The notes under the pieces: model-generated
Database searches by the model: none
What the model was told of the DNA's origin: nothing
What the model saw: only the letters and a program-made list of their open reading frames with translations
Shown here: positions 1 to 12,500 of the stretch, piece by piece
Position numbering within the stretch: position 1 is the stretch's first letter
Layout: each line of letters opens with the position of its first letter
From: Ptychodera flava
Lineage: Eukaryota; Hemichordata; Enteropneusta; Ptychoderidae
NCBI RefSeq assembly: GCF_041260155.1
Contig: NC_091941.1
Coordinates: 17,862,747 to 17,926,746, forward strand
DNA: 64,000 nt
Direction: 5' to 3'
Translations under genes and position numbers: made by a program

Positions 1-1479
1 CAACCTCAGCCAACGTTGAAACTACTCCATAATTACATCTTCTGGATAGGAAATGATCTCAGCACTATCTTGCTGTATTTTCCAGTGTTATACATAACAA
101 ATTTCGAAAGCAAAAATGTGTGTCATGATGCCTTGATTTTCAAAGCCAAGTTTCCTCTTGTGCATTCATTGCTTATATTTTGATATATTTAGGTTAATTA
201 GCCAAGGCATTGCAAAGTGTACAGCCGTTGCTACAACCTGACATTAACATTTGAAATATTCATATATTTTCTGCTAACTCCTCAACGCCAGACCTTCCTA
301 TATGACAAACTGTCATTTACATACATGGTTATATTCTCCCTTTCTTCACCTGCTTCTGAAAATCATTTCAGCATTAATTACCACCACTTGTTCTTTTCCT
401 ATTGAGCGGAAATTAAATACCACCTGATATTCCGTGAATAAACGTCTCAATTAGACAAAGATATATCACAAAAGGACATATCCTGAACAAAGTGACAGTT
501 CAATAAATGTCAATGAATTGATATCATTTACTGTGGACCTTGGAATTTGGCGTCATAAATTGAGCTAGGACTGTTAAGAACTTCAATCTAATATGCACTG
601 CCATGTCTTCACATATGTTTTGTTGTCGTCAATATTTAATCTGGCCAAATCTCTTTTTGCATTCAACCTGTGCTGCAGATCAAGGTTTTACATTATAAAA
701 TGGGTAGCTATCAACTGCTGGATTACTATTTAGCTGAGGCTATCTATAATGATAGTTAAACTCTGGAGGGATACCGCCATAAACCAGATATTATTATCAA
801 TTTTTTGTCAGTTTACATGTATAACTCTGCTTTGAAGACCTACTTAAATTTGTGTTTCAACACCAGCTACTAGTCAAGGAGTCCACAATGAAATGTAGCT
901 TGTACACTGTTTTATATATCTATTTGTTGGGGTTTTTTTACTGTGCAAGCAACCTTGAAGTTAAAAATTTCACATTTTGCAAATCTGACTGATTTAAATA
1001 TAGAGTTGAGTGAGTGTCACACACACTGAATAACTGTCATGCTGTGTTATTGATATTATTTATAAGGTTTCATTTTTAGATTATCCTAAATAGCCTTAAG
1101 TTGATATTTTCAGAAGAGGTATTTATCCAATTTTTATTTCCTTTGGCATTTTATGAAAGGATAGAAAATTTTGAACAAAAGTATTTTGGTATAAATTGCA
1201 TACTTTGCATTTTCAATTTTGTAAATCCTTGCATTTATTTTAATCTTATAGCATATTGATCTCAATGTTACAGCTTGGACCTTGCATCATCAGCTTTATA
1301 TTTACATATTCATATTCATATTCATAATCTGTTAATGCTCAACCAAATGTCATGTTTGCTGCTTATAGAAAATATTTTCTGTCAAGGTCTAGTAAAATAT
1401 TTATTTCACACGACTATCAGACATGGGTAGAAACATACATGATTTCTGTACTTTATTTTCACGGTATAGCTTCATCTAG
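1..1479. other. Non-coding, probable intron upstream of first visible DDHD1 exon
   Basis: A+T-rich sequence without any open frame I can connect to a protein. As the first recognised DDHD1 exon begins inside the protein, this is most simply the 3' part of an intron of that gene. The short frames here lack splice context and conserved residues. Confidence 0.5.
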
Positions 1480-1617
1480 TGGCACGAAGCTGACGAGGGG
1501 TTACTGTTTAGAAGCCTCGTTGGAAGACAAACCGCCGCCCATAACCCATCTGGTGTTTGTTGTGCACGGCATTGGGCAGAAAATGGATTCCAGCAGTATT
1601 ATCAAAAGTTGTTCAGA
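1480..1617 (+). CDS. DDHD1: DDHD1 exon with conserved VVHGIGQ block
   Basis: The exon encodes GTKLTRGY, then LEDKPPPITHLVFVVHGIGQK, where the conserved HGIGQ marks the start of the alpha/beta-hydrolase core. The donor is GTAAGT at 1618, leaving two bases (GA) that form an Asp codon with the next exon. The acceptor is probably the TAG at 1477-1479. A TAG at 1467-1469 is an alternative and would add ten bases. Confidence 0.85.
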
Positions 1618-4600
1618 GTAAGTCAGTTTGTCATCATGACATAACAGAGCAAGCATGTTGCATCTTCTGCGCCTGACCATAGGAATCAAAAGACAAGGTG
1701 AAATTCGATGGTGAAGATGTGTAATCACATCTCATGACAGATCACATATACATACGTATTCCTTAATGACTCAGGTAGCTATTTACATTTCAGTTGGCAT
1801 GACCTGCACTTAAGATGTGCAGTATATTGTATTCGCAGATAAACATTCCAATTTGTGAACCGTGTTATAGGTTCCTCCAGGCATTGTCTGAAGTGGACGT
1901 TTGCCATTTTTCATCCTTATTGAATTTTAACTGTGTCACCTTTACCCCCCTCCCCACCCTTCCTATTGTTGCCCAATAAAATCCCTTGGCGTGCATTCCA
2001 TGTCAAATACCAAACAAATATGCCTTAAGTTTGTCAAAATGTGTATTTTTACAGTTTTCATGATGTTAACTGCATAACCCCGCCATATTTTTCAGCCAGC
2101 ATCAAACAACCAATATGAAATTATTGACAATGTTTGGTAAATCTGGAAGGTGTGTATTGATTAAACCCTGCTAGGAGTTAAAATTGCAAATTTACGCTAA
2201 CAGTTCTCCAAATAAAGGTTTCAAAATGTCTCATGCAGTGAAGCACTTGTATCTTCATGTACTGTCTTCCATGTTACAGCCTAAGGGCATCAGCAATCAG
2301 AATGATCAACAAACACCTGCCCAGCCTGGTCAGTCGCACCTCAACAAAGAGGGTGGAGTTCCTACCCTGTGAATGGAGATCAAACCTGAAGCTTGACGGC
2401 GACATGACGGAGGCGATCACCCCGCACCGGCTGAGGGGACTCAGAGCTGTTCTCAATTCAAGTGCAATGGATATCATGTATTACACAAGTCCCCTTTACA
2501 GATCTGAGGTGAGCAATTATAATCATCATCATCATCCTTGTCGTCGTCATCATCACCATCATCATCATCATCATTACTATCATAATTATTATTTTACTAT
2601 TATGATTATCATCAAACTCATCATCATTATCATCACCATTATCATCATCCATCTATCTACAACCATCGCATCCCCTTTTCCTTCTACATCAAGCAAACTA
2701 CACCCTGAAAAGCAACACACATGTATCAAAGCTGTATGATTAATTAATTGCTCAATAACAAAGCTGGAATTAAACTTTAATGGTAGCTGTCACATATCAT
2801 ATTGTGATACATTAATTACAAGATGATAGCGGAAAATCATGTCATTGCTACAGGTATTGATTACGTATCAGCAAGTGTAAAACGTTTGAGTTTGGTAACA
2901 TCTTGGACATTTATGGATGTACGAAGGTAGTTTACAGATACCCTTCTCGATCCCTGATGTTCCTGCTAATCATCATACCAGACGATGAATTAGTGATTCT
3001 CTGATCATATTTCAAAGCCATTATGGATGTGAAGACTCTCAAAGAGAGATTTACTTCGAAGCAAAACATGGGAATTACATTTTTTTCATCTCTGACTTTG
3101 ATGCTGAATTTTACATGCTCTCCTTTTACTCTCTGTACGTCTTGCATTGCCAACTTATTATATGAATTATCCATTTCTCCTGAATTTTTCATTCAGATCG
3201 TGAGAGGCTTGCAATCGGAGCTGAATCGCCTATACAAGATGTTCTGCGACCGTAATCCGGGCTTTGAAGCCAACGATGGCAAGGTGTCTGTCATCTCCCA
3301 CTCCCTCGGCAGTGTTATTACTTACGACATTTTAACCGGCTGGAATCCCATACATCTGTATGATCAGTACTTAAGTCACGAGCAGGCTAATCATCCGGAT
3401 TTAGATGAAGTTGACGCAGAACAAGAAGTGCTGGCACAGGAATTGAGGAACCAGAGACAAAAGTATGTATTTCCATTGTTAAGTCTTTTCTTCTCAGTTT
3501 AAAGAAAAAAATAATCCTTAATTTTTTGAATCTCTATGTCTTCAGTATTTTTATTTAATTCTCACACATTGTGTTTTAGTTCTAAAAGAACATGGACGTA
3601 ATTTTGATAATTCATTTGCGCAGTTACCCTCTTGATAAGACTAATGACAACATCATTTAGTCAATGTATTTACTCTCATGTTCCAGAGAACAAGTTGTAA
3701 CAATACTGATATTTAGCAAATACATATTTGTGTGTGTATAGAGAATATAATTGGTAACTTTGTCATACCTTTTAAACCCGAGAAATATCAACATTATTAT
3801 TACATGGAAATTACCGTAATAAATAATGGAATTAATAGACATTAGCCCCCGTGTGTGAATCCATCAAGATATATTAATAATGCAAACTCACTTTGATCAT
3901 GATGGGCATGAAGGCATTTAATGCACTCATTTAGCCATCGCAATCACCTATCAGTGTTATAGTTGATTGGTGCTGTTTCTTGCTGTGAGGTTTGCCGCGT
4001 GCTGCTTAGTATTCAGTGGAAGTCTGACGTCTCCTTATGGAGATCTTAAATCATCATAGCCTGCAGTCTTTGTGAGAAAAAAAACTCACAGCTGTTTGAT
4101 TCATTCAACATTGATGTGGAAATAAAACCTGTATGTAAATGAGCTTCTCACGTCATTGCTCTGACTGGTGCATGTTGTAACCTTTGGCATTAAGCGCAAA
4201 TGAGAACTGGAATCAATTACTTGAAATACACTGTCATTTTCAACTTTCCTTAAGACCGCTAATATGATGTATGGGGTAAACCTGGTTTGTCCTTTCCATA
4301 TGCCTATTTTTTTTCTTCTTTTTCAGCGACCATTTTGTGATGAACCTATGGCAATGGGAGCTTACTCTCAATTTGTTTCTTTTTAATTTCAATTTCTTCA
4401 TGGTTATTTTGTGCTCATTGTCAGTGAATTATAAATTTGTATGTCCTGTGAGGTACATGTATAGATATTGTCTGATTCAACCAAACCATAATGTATGCGT
4501 GGATATTCCATAATATCATCAAAGAACAAAAGAACTGTGCCATTGGATTGTGATTATCACATTAATCATATCACATATGCAAATAAACCATCGTAAACTC

Positions 4601-6459
4601 ATCATCACTGGAAAGGATAATAGGCAGGGAAAATCTGTACAAAAAAAAACAACTTTCTTTATTTGAAATATGATCCAGTAAATTGAATCAGCATAATTAA
4701 CCACATTTTCCTTTACATATGTCCATCTGTGCTAAATTTTGGCAGTAATGATAAAAATTAAGTCAAACTTGATACTGCTTTATGTAATGTAATATCTCAT
4801 TTAAAACTAGAGTTATGTATTAGAAAAAACAATAATTTTGTTTTGCATTATCTATTATACTTATTCTCAAAGGGCAGGGGTCAAAAGACTGATATTCATA
4901 TCAATGATTAAAATTATGACAAAGCAAAATTGTAATGACTACTGTTGAGGATGAAATAACTTCATTGCCAAACAAAATTGTTGTTTTGTTATGTAGTATT
5001 CAGAAGATAATGTGAAAATATTCACACAATTTTACCAAGATAGAGTGGAGTTAAATATTATCAAAATGTTGAGAAGCAAATAGATGCCAGGAAATTGGGG
5101 TGATTTGCATACATTTGCATAATTCAGACTTCTTTCTCACCCAACTTGCGACTGCTTGTCATGCTAAAAGGTGAACCCAACCAATATTTTAATTTTGGGG
5201 TAACAAATTAAATCTTTTGCCAAATAAAAGGTGATTTTGAGCAAAATACACTGTGTTATGTGCAACATCACCTTAAAATAATAGGATTCATCTAAAAACC
5301 TGATGATGGAGTGGCTAAGATGAATAAATGGATGTCAGTAGATTTGCAGTGAATGGTAAATGACCCAACGTTTATATCTCCTCAACGTGGGCATGAAATG
5401 AGGGGTGAACCAAGTCATTGAATTAATCATCTGGAACCTGTCTTTCAATTCAACACTTTGCTTCTGAATATGGCTGTGAATTTGAAGGATAAACTGTAGG
5501 CTTCAATATAATGACAGGTTTTTCTATCATTTTAAGTTTAAATTAATATATTTAATCCTTAGAATGTGAGATACAAGTATTCATTTGTGCAAACTATATT
5601 CATAAATACTATTGTATATACGCTAATTTAAATAAGATGACTCATTAAAAATGATGAATATTCACATGCTTGACTGAAAGGTACAACTTGTCATTATGAA
5701 TTACAATTATGACTTCCAGAAAATGTTGACATTTAATATTGTGTCATTTCAGGGTTGAAGAACTGGAAAGCAAGTTACTGAGTAAAAATCAAGTTGCAGC
5801 TGTGACAAGGATGCCAACTCTCAACTTTAAAGTAAGGAAAACATTTACTGATGTATACCAGCCTTTTTTCATTGACATTTCATTATTGAAAGACTTTTGA
5901 CCCACCTGGTTAAAAATTACTGTGAATTACTCCGGTTAAACTGAATTAAGTATACCAGCATTTCTTTTTTTCCTAACGATTAACTAATCCACTGAATTCC
6001 AAAGATGATGGTAGCTTTGTATGTTCTAAAAAAGCAAATTTTTAAAAATTATTTTATGCTAATTTGCAGAATGTTTGCTATCAGGCCATAAAGGATGCTG
6101 ACTTTTTTTCCAAATTTTATTTTCTTTGATGATAAAGGGGAAACAATATCATCAGCAGATGACAAAACCTAAAATTGAAAAGTTTTATTTCGGGTGTTTA
6201 TCTCTTATTCATTTTATGATGAAAACCAAATGATATCAAATTTGGATGTGTGATAAAAAAATTGGAAATCAAAAGTTGGAAGTCGAAACTTAAAAAGAAT
6301 TGAAAGCACCATATCAATTTTAGATCTTCATCAGGTTTTTTCCAGAATATTGTGATAACAAAATGATTTTATTTATGGATATATAATCAAAAGTAGGAAG
6401 TATTGTCGTTGATGACACATCCCCATTATTATAATCTTCACCAACAATATCATCATCAC

Positions 6460-6500
<41 letters not shown>

Positions 6501-9500
6501 CCACTGTACATGCCACTCTCCATCATACAGTAGCCAATCTCAACCAATGAGATTTTTGAGGCTTAGACAACAATTAAGATGTGAATATTTGGTTGTTTCA
6601 GGTTGAGAACATGTTTTGTCTTGGTTCACCCTTGGCAGTGTTTCTTTCCATGAGAGGTGTGCGACCTCATGGCAAGGGAAAGCAAGACGTTATCCTTCCA
6701 AAGTCTCAGTGTCAGAGATTATTTAACATTTACCATCCTGCCGACCCTGTGGTGAGTAAGACAGACTAACTTGCCTAACCGAATCAAAACATGACCTGAT
6801 AACAGAGTCATTCTGACACAAAATATGACAGCTAGGTAGTTTCAACACAAATTTATAATATCTAATATCTAACCACTAGTCTGGACCATATCCATTGTTT
6901 CCAAAATGATTTGAAACTGCCTCAACTTTTGCTTCCTATTTGTACATCCTCAAAGGCAAGAATAGCAAAATGTACTTTGTACCATGACAATTACATTGTA
7001 AAGCATACAAGAGTTCAGTAATATGTTGACAGGGTCACTTGGTTGATAAGACAACCCATAAGTAGTAGACAACAAAATTGCTAAACAAGTTGTTATTTTG
7101 TTTACAAACATTTTGATGTAGTATGTACTAATTGTGTGTTTGAGGATCTGTCACCAACTGGTGATTTTGAATCAGTTTTAATGCATTTGAAATCAAAATA
7201 TACAGACTAGATTTTTGATCGAGTAGGGCCTCGGGTATTCATGTATCATTTCATCAAATTTACACAGAAATTGACCACAACTCAAACCATAGAATTCCTT
7301 GTGGCAAACATTAACATTTTTCTAATGGCACACATCAGTTAGCTATCTTTACAAATAGTATATATTACCATATGCATGACCATAGTGCTCACTCTGTGAT
7401 ATTTCAACTATCTGTAAATTATTTATAGCTTTAAATATTGTAATGCTAATCGTTCTGATACACAAAAAGTGATGGATGTTACAAATCTATTCATCTACAA
7501 GAACAAAACCTAATTAGGTTAGATGGAATTTGAACTTGGTATTCAGAATGTAGCTTTATAGATGTAGTGTTTCCGCTTTTTGTACAGTAAATAATTATAT
7601 GGTAATTTCCAAAAGCGATGGGTCATTTCAGCTTCCAATAGTCATTTTATGCACAAATTTCTATTTGAAGTTAATTTGCAGAAACAAATCTCAACAATAC
7701 ATATGCACAAATGTGACCAGAGACATCAAATTGCATAGCCGTGCTGGTTTGTGTATGGATAATTATCGTAGCCACAACAAACTTCTCCAGGCCTGTCCCT
7801 GGTTCTGATACAGCCCTGCTCAATAACTGCCTTGTGTTAGCCTTTGAATATTATGCTTGTTCAGTGATAACCAACGCATCTGTGTATACATAGACCCAAC
7901 CAAACCATAGGTAACAATCAGTTCAACCCTAACATTATTGTGAAATTATACCTGTTTACACGGAAATGGGGGTCACCAGGTTAAACCACTGTTAGAAGTT
8001 AAAAGGTTAAATTTTTTTATTATAATGTGTTTATTTCTGTTCTCATGACAATTGATATATGACTTCTTTTGATGTTAATTATTGACAACAAATTACTTGC
8101 ATAAACTACACTCAACAGGCCTACCGGATAGAACCTCTACTAATCAAACACTACTCAACCATCATGCCGCTGAAGATCAACTCCAGTGACTCAGGCAGGC
8201 AGAAACGCTACTCAGACATGACCATGATGGCGTACCCTGCGGCCAAGGACAAACCCAAAGAGATGCAGTCGACCAAGGGGCCACAGTATGAGATGGTGGA
8301 CATGAAAGATATGATTGCAACTGAACCAGAGAAGAAACCGGCCAAGTCGTCAGGTAGGAATGGTTATCGGCAGAATTTCACTTTAGCTTGCAAGATATAT
8401 CTGTTTTTGTCGACATGGTCATATATGTTTGATTATCTTTGAATCAGTTTGTATAAGATAAATGATCGAAGCTCAAGAATTGTTTATAATTCAAGATTTT
8501 GACCATTTACATCTATATTTATGGAGTAAATATGGCTTAATGGTTGTGTCAATTGGTATTTTGATATGTCAAGTGAGAAACATGGCTCTGAAATGACTAT
8601 GGATGTGATTTCAAAGGAAGGTTGATGCCAGCCAATTGCGCGAAATACCAACTTTGAAAAGAAGAAAAGAGACATTGTGATTGCAAGCCATTGCCTTCTA
8701 ACGGTTCAATACATTTCAATTCAATAGTCTCATTTCACTCCCTGCCAAAGGCTTGATTCTGAAAGTTTATAACATTCTGACATGATGGAGGGTATTTCTG
8801 TGCCTGAAAGGAAAGTCGAAAAAGGACATACACATAATTGTTCAAGGTAGTCTGCTTCAAAGACACTTCTGCATTTACTGTTCAGTTTTACTCTATGTAT
8901 GTAGGACTCCTTTAGAATGATATATGTAGACTTCCTCTTCTATTACTGACTAGCTGTTTGCCTCCCTCCCTCCCTCTCTCTTTCTCTCTCCCCTCTCTTT
9001 GATTTTTTCACCCCATGGAAACACCAACAAACAAACAAACTTATCAGATGAAGAGACCAGCTCTGATCAAGAGGACGTTGAGCACTCAGAACATTTTGAA
9101 AATGACCATGCTAGTGCTTTGCCTAGCAGCGCTTGCACTGTTGCGTTCAACGCCACCTCTAACACCACAAACAGTACTAGCCCTGCCAGTAGTGTGACTA
9201 GTATCGCCTGTACTTCCATCACCAATAGTGTCACCTCGCCTGTCAGCAGTTGTAGCAATGGCAGTTCACGGAGATCCTCATGTAGCAACTCCGCGCACGG
9301 TAGTCCGCTCAGGTCCTCCTCTTCCTATCCTATTTTCACATCGGTGTATGATGAAATGTCGTCCAGCATCTCTGCATCATTGACAGGTAGACGCTTCCTT
9401 ACTGGAAACTACTCCAGACTGTATGGGTGATGTGTTTACACTTTTCACGGTCATACCAAACCGTAACCGTATTTTTTTCTTGCTGCACACTTGTTGCAAA

Positions 9501-12500
9501 TGCACAACATTCTTCCTTCGCGACGATGCATGTAAAAATTGTAGCAGCATATTATTTCATCCTTGTTTCTAAGGCCCGCTCTTTACACCTCTGCACTTTG
9601 TGATCATATGAAGTCCTTAACCCTTTGAGTGCCATAATTTTCCCTCCAAACTAGTGTACCATTTTGTAAATTTTTATGCATTTTTCTGTAATTTTTTTAA
9701 CTTTTTGGACTGAATTGACATGATTTCCTATAGGCTTCAGTAACTTTATCATAATTTTCAAAAAAATATTTAAAAAAAGATGTTTGGGTTTTATTCTACA
9801 AAGGTGACAAAAAATGACCTGTGCACTCAAAGGGTCAGGCATCCATGTACGTTATTCAAATGCATGGTGTATGGAATCTGGAATAGCCTGCTTTGTTTTT
9901 GTATTGCACCACCATCACACACATACACCAGTAGTGACCTGCTTTACAATTTGCTCCCTTTAAGTCTGATTATTGCTGGTTATTTATTCTGGTTGACGAA
10001 ACATTTTCCTTTCCAAGAATTTCCTTTATTATTAGTAATGTTTATAATGCTACGCCATAGAAGTTGATTCAAGTATAAAGAATATTGGTTTATATTGTTC
10101 ATGTATCTGGCTCATGTTAGCTGTCTTTTTTGTCAATTTTACCTCAGTTTCATTTCAGCAACAATCATGAATTTCTTTTTTGAGCAGAATCAAGCGATAA
10201 CCTGCACCTGCTTTTGAGCTTAATTTATTGAAAGAGAATAAGTGTGTGTGTTTTTGTAATGCGTCTTTCATTGTTAATGTTGGTCAGGTGTTTTGAAATG
10301 ATATCTATTTGTTACAGGCTGCCTCAGTCAAATTTAACCATCTTATTGGATATGAAGGCTCGCCAACTGGAAATTGAAACACAAAATAGTCTGCATATGC
10401 ATGAGTAAAAACTAAATTTTTCAAAAAATATCATTGGTTCGCTCATTTGATGACTCGCAATTGTAATTTGAACTGTCTATATGTCTCTGAAACTAATAAA
10501 TCAATAATGTTTGCAATCAAGTACATTTCTCATTTATGTCAAAAAGGACGGACAATTTGAGATACTATAGAACCTGTAGAGCATTGTTTTAATGTTCAAA
10601 ATTGCAGTGGTTTAGGATTTCATTGAAAAAAAACTCACTTTTGAAGAGGAAAACAAAAAATCTGAACTACTCAGGTCAAATAATTGTCATATATATTGCC
10701 CCCCAGTGTCCATTGAAAAATTTGTATCCAATACAGTTTTTGTTTCTCCTCAGTACCATGTCACTGTCTCATTTATCTAGTTTGAGAGTAGACCAGAGAG
10801 AAAGACTTTTAGATTTTTGAACAGTAAATTGACAACCGATTTGACAAATGTAGTGCCAATAAACCCAGATGACACATGCCTGAACCCATGAGGCAGTGCT
10901 ATATCCCAAAAATGGCAGTTTTAAATTCTATAAACACTTCTATATTTATCATGGCTCCTATCCGATATCCCCTGCCAGGGTTCTGGAGCAAGTGGACCAA
11001 GAAGTCTGAATCTGTAGAGACAAATGCTCAGCTACAGGTCTTTGAAAGCATGAAAGAGATCGCCGCCAAGGATGAGAAAGAGAGCAAGAATGAAAAGGGT
11101 ATTCCGGTGAACCTCGAGAGTGTCGGTGAGTTACATTCCAAAAATGTCGTGCGCCACAAAAATCAGTTTTAAAGTTTTTGGATGTAGTACCTGGTATGTA
11201 GCATCTGCTCAATTAGAAATTAGGTTACATTGTCGCACTGCTGTAAGAGCTAACAAAAAGACCTTTTTGCATATCTTCAAACTGTGTCATTCTAGCTGTA
11301 ATGATATTCTAATTCTAATTATATGCCATTGCACCATGGGTCATTTCAACTATTCTTCAAGTAGCAGACTACATGTTGCATATAAACAATTGTATATTCG
11401 TTTTTGTCAAGGTTTGTGAAAGTTATCATATTCTCTTCGTAAAAGGTAAAGGTTTTCATTTACCATGAGTGTAATCATGCCAACTTGTTTTGTTGTATGT
11501 GTTGTTACATCATGTTCACAGCACATCAAGGTGTTTCCATATTTTAATTCCTATGATTCAGAACTGGATCTTGACAATTCCTCGTGGAGAATATTACCCT
11601 TCATGACAACTATGATTCAATTGCAGCTGAAGTTTTTCTTGCTATCACAGGAAGTGGATAAATGTGATGTGTTTCGCTTCCATTTTGTTCCAGCAAAATT
11701 ATGTACTTTTCAGGAAAGAAACACAGTCATATTTTTGTGGTTGTCGCAGTCTCCATGTATTTTTAGTTGAATTTGATGCAATTTTGCTATGATAACATAC
11801 TCATAAGTATTGCCTTAGTGACCAAACAATAATCTGCAACTGACATTTAAACTCTTTGGAATCATGCTGCAACATAAATCAACCCCTATTCATTTCAACA
11901 AAACCTTGTTATTTTGTAAAATGAAGAAAATTGCAATTGTTTAATGCTTCAGCTAGCAGCAGAGCATCATTCATTTTTCCACGTCTTCCCAACTTGTTTT
12001 GAGAATCTATTATTAGCTGTGTTTGCAACATACTGGATGAGTTTGTTGCTGGCTTCATTGAGCAGAGTGTGTTGTTACATTTGCATGTTTGCATTGTTTT
12101 GTTTCTCTTTCTTATTTGCATATCCATTCCATGCGTAGCCTCTGTGTTCAAGGATGCCCATTTGTATAAAGGTAATTCCAGACGTAGACTACGACTTACG
12201 CAGTCAATGCATGCTTCTCTCCGTAGATACCTACCTCCATCTATCCCTCTGTATTCTTAATTTTCCATGAACATTTCCCTCCACTGACATTTGTTGCTAT
12301 TAGCCGTAGAAGAGTGCACCGAGGTCAAGTGACATTTCAATACTCTCATTTGAAATCTTATGATGTAATTTTAGAGATTTCTCTCATGTCTATGATGTCA
12401 AATGTTTGACCTGCAGCACTGAGTCACAGCTTCTCATCACAGGCAGCTGCAAAACATCGTAAGGATTTATGGGAATAGAGCCCTCAGTGGCCACATAAAC

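Noticed and set aside
2257..2739. 160-codon plus-strand frame with a poly-His/Ile tail
   Set aside because: Its first part is a DDHD1 exon; after the GTGAGC donor it is a CAT microsatellite in an intron.
6320..6606. Poly-Asp (minus) and poly-His (plus) frames
   Set aside because: Both are translations of an intronic CAT repeat.
12139..12172. Possible micro-exon between GTAG and GTAATT inside the last DDHD1 intron
   Set aside because: The neighbouring exons already join in phase and the encoded residues match nothing in the family.
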